Source: a virus. Taken from it: a DNA stretch of 29,708 nt. The DNA is taken from the IMG/VR virus record IMGVR_UViG_3300046371_000258, positions 1-29,708 of that record. The stretch is one strand, 5' to 3'. Position 1 is the stretch's first letter; each line of letters opens with the position of its first letter. Shown piece after piece: positions 29,194-29,708 of the stretch. Position numbers and translations under genes: made by a program. Below the pieces are notes generated by a model. That model was not told the origin of the DNA. It saw only the letters and a program-made list of their open reading frames with translations, and searched no databases.

Positions 29194-29213
29194 ATGAACT
29201 ATTTAGAGTTCAT
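29194..29213. repeat. 7-bp inverted repeat around a late-like box
   Basis: ATGAACT at 29194-29200 is matched by AGTTCAT at 29207-29213, with a 6-nt ATTTAG centre. The centre carries the TCTAAATA box on the minus strand and overlaps the zinc-ribbon gene stop. It could be a weak terminator or an operator for the hydroxylase gene. Confidence 0.4.
29200..29207 (-). promoter_or_regulatory. Late-promoter-like box before the hydroxylase gene
   Basis: TCTAAATA (one mismatch from TATAAATA), 7 nt upstream of the ATG at 29192, same spacing as the exact late box at 24002. No ribosome binding site follows. Confidence 0.42.
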
Positions 29214-29334
29214 TTATCTCTATTGCATCTACTCCACACATGGGACAGTATAAAGGTTCTTCATCATTATCTATGATGATGTGAGTATGAGACTCGCATA
29301 CATGACAGATTATCTCATACTCTTTTTCTTCCAA
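29203..29334 (-). CDS. Zinc-ribbon miniprotein
   Basis: 43 residues from a TTG start (alternative TTG at 29343; neither is certain). CHVC (10-13) and CPMC (30-33) form a four-cysteine zinc ribbon, surrounded by acidic residues (IIIDNDEEPLYCPMCG). Similar short CxxC/CxxCG proteins occur next to ribonucleotide reductase genes in T4-like marine phages, to my recollection. It starts directly after the nrdB stop codon. Confidence 0.72.
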   Translation of the reverse strand: MEEKEYEIICHVCESHTHIIIDNDEEPLYCPMCGVDAIEINEL

Positions 29335-29336
29335 AA

Positions 29337-29708
29337 CTAACAACCCACATTTGCAACTAAATCATCTAGTTTATCTTCAATTCTTTCGAGTTGTTGTGGT
29401 TCGTCCACATTCTCCCAACCCCAATCGCCTTCTAGACCATTGACAGAATACTCCGTAACTCTCTTTTCAAAGAAGTTATCGTGTGATGCACCATTGAGTA
29501 CCCAATCTAACCACGGTAGTGGATTGTCTTTTGCTTTAAAGTTTGGTTTCATGCCAAGTTGTAATAATCTTCGGTCTGCGATGTGTCTGATATATTGCTT
29601 AACATCTTCTTTCTTAAGACCTTCTATTTCATGGTCATTATAAGCAAGGTCAATAAACTTATCTTCTAACTTAACTACATCTTTTGCAATCTGATAGATT
29701 TTAGATTT
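29337..29708 (-). CDS. nrdB: Ribonucleotide reductase small subunit NrdB, C-terminal part
   Basis: Open reading frame running off the right edge; 123 C-terminal residues are visible. QYIRHIADRRLLQLG then NPLPWLDWVLNG and NFFEKRVTEYS is the conserved C-terminal helix region of class I ribonucleotide reductase beta subunits, which make deoxynucleotides with the NrdA partner. The final residues (VANVGC) form the tail that docks to NrdA. The metal and tyrosyl site lies upstream, outside the window. An internal Met at 29552 is not the start. Confidence 0.92.
   Translation of the reverse strand, partial: KSKIYQIAKDVVKLEDKFIDLAYNDHEIEGLKKEDVKQYIRHIADRRLLQLGMKPNFKAKDNPLPWLDWVLNGASHDNFFEKRVTEYSVNGLEGDWGWENVDEPQQLERIEDKLDDLVANVGC

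Noticed and set aside
1-29708. tRNA genes, CRISPR arrays, insertion sequences, attachment sites
   Set aside because: No cloverleaf-like sequence, regular repeat array, transposase or terminal inverted repeats were recognised by eye; the only gaps are short and are accounted for by promoters, hairpins or small genes.

Overview
The window looks like part of a T4-like marine myovirus (Tevenvirinae relatives of cyanophages and SAR11/pelagic-bacterium phages), very AT-rich and gene-dense. Support comes from the C-terminal end of a class I ribonucleotide reductase small subunit (NrdB), PhoH, a DUF6433 protein, a DUF2061 membrane protein, a NodU-family carbamoyltransferase, three 2-oxoglutarate/Fe(II) dioxygenases, a TagD-type cytidylyltransferase, a GIY-YIG endonuclease of the type found in T4-like phages, several small proteins resembling conserved cyanophage hypotheticals, and T4 late-promoter boxes (TATAAATA). 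No photosystem genes are seen. The host cannot be fixed from sequence alone; an aerobic marine heterotroph (SAR11-like or another proteobacterium) fits the respiratory and transport genes better than a cyanobacterium.

Layout. Positions 1-589 hold two minus-strand genes behind two perfect sigma70-type promoters. Positions 696-2450 are a small plus-strand island (four genes, opened by a TATAAATA late promoter, function mostly unknown). From 2419 to the right edge everything is on the minus strand, so it is transcribed right to left: NrdB end, a zinc-ribbon miniprotein, a hydroxylase, GIY-YIG (29.7-28.2 kb); two tandem ANL (AMP-ligase) paralogues, one with its ATP motif missing (28.2-26.0 kb); small phage genes including an ArdC-N-like protein and DUF6433 (25.9-24.0 kb); PhoH and small membrane proteins, TagD-like, M15 peptidase, Asp/Arg hydroxylase, HAD phosphatase, holin-like protein (24.0-19.5 kb); then a 17-kb surface-glycan-type island (19.5-2.4 kb) with carbamoyltransferase, radical SAM/SPASM enzyme, mannose-6-phosphate-isomerase-type cupin, at least seven glycosyltransferases, three methyltransferases, a DUF6165 protein, an SNase-like nuclease and two P-loop sulfotransferase-like proteins.

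The most unusual content is a metabolic insert inside that island: a TctA membrane subunit and a TctC periplasmic binding protein of the tripartite tricarboxylate transporter family (13.5-10.9 kb), a one-helix membrane protein in place of TctB, an alternative oxidase with all six iron ligands (10.1-9.5 kb), and a membrane-anchored cytochrome c (8.9-8.4 kb). Together they suggest that the phage imports an organic acid and reroutes respiratory electron flow in the infected cell. That is an inference from family identity and clustering.

Regulation visible in sequence: several CTTGACA-N17-TATAAT promoters, all with exactly 17-bp spacers and some inside genes, plus TATAAATA-like late boxes. Several of both kinds lie 6-9 nt before a start codon that lacks a Shine-Dalgarno sequence, which suggests leaderless mRNAs. 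Most genes overlap by 1-30 nt, implying translational coupling. No tRNA, CRISPR array, insertion sequence or attachment site was recognised.
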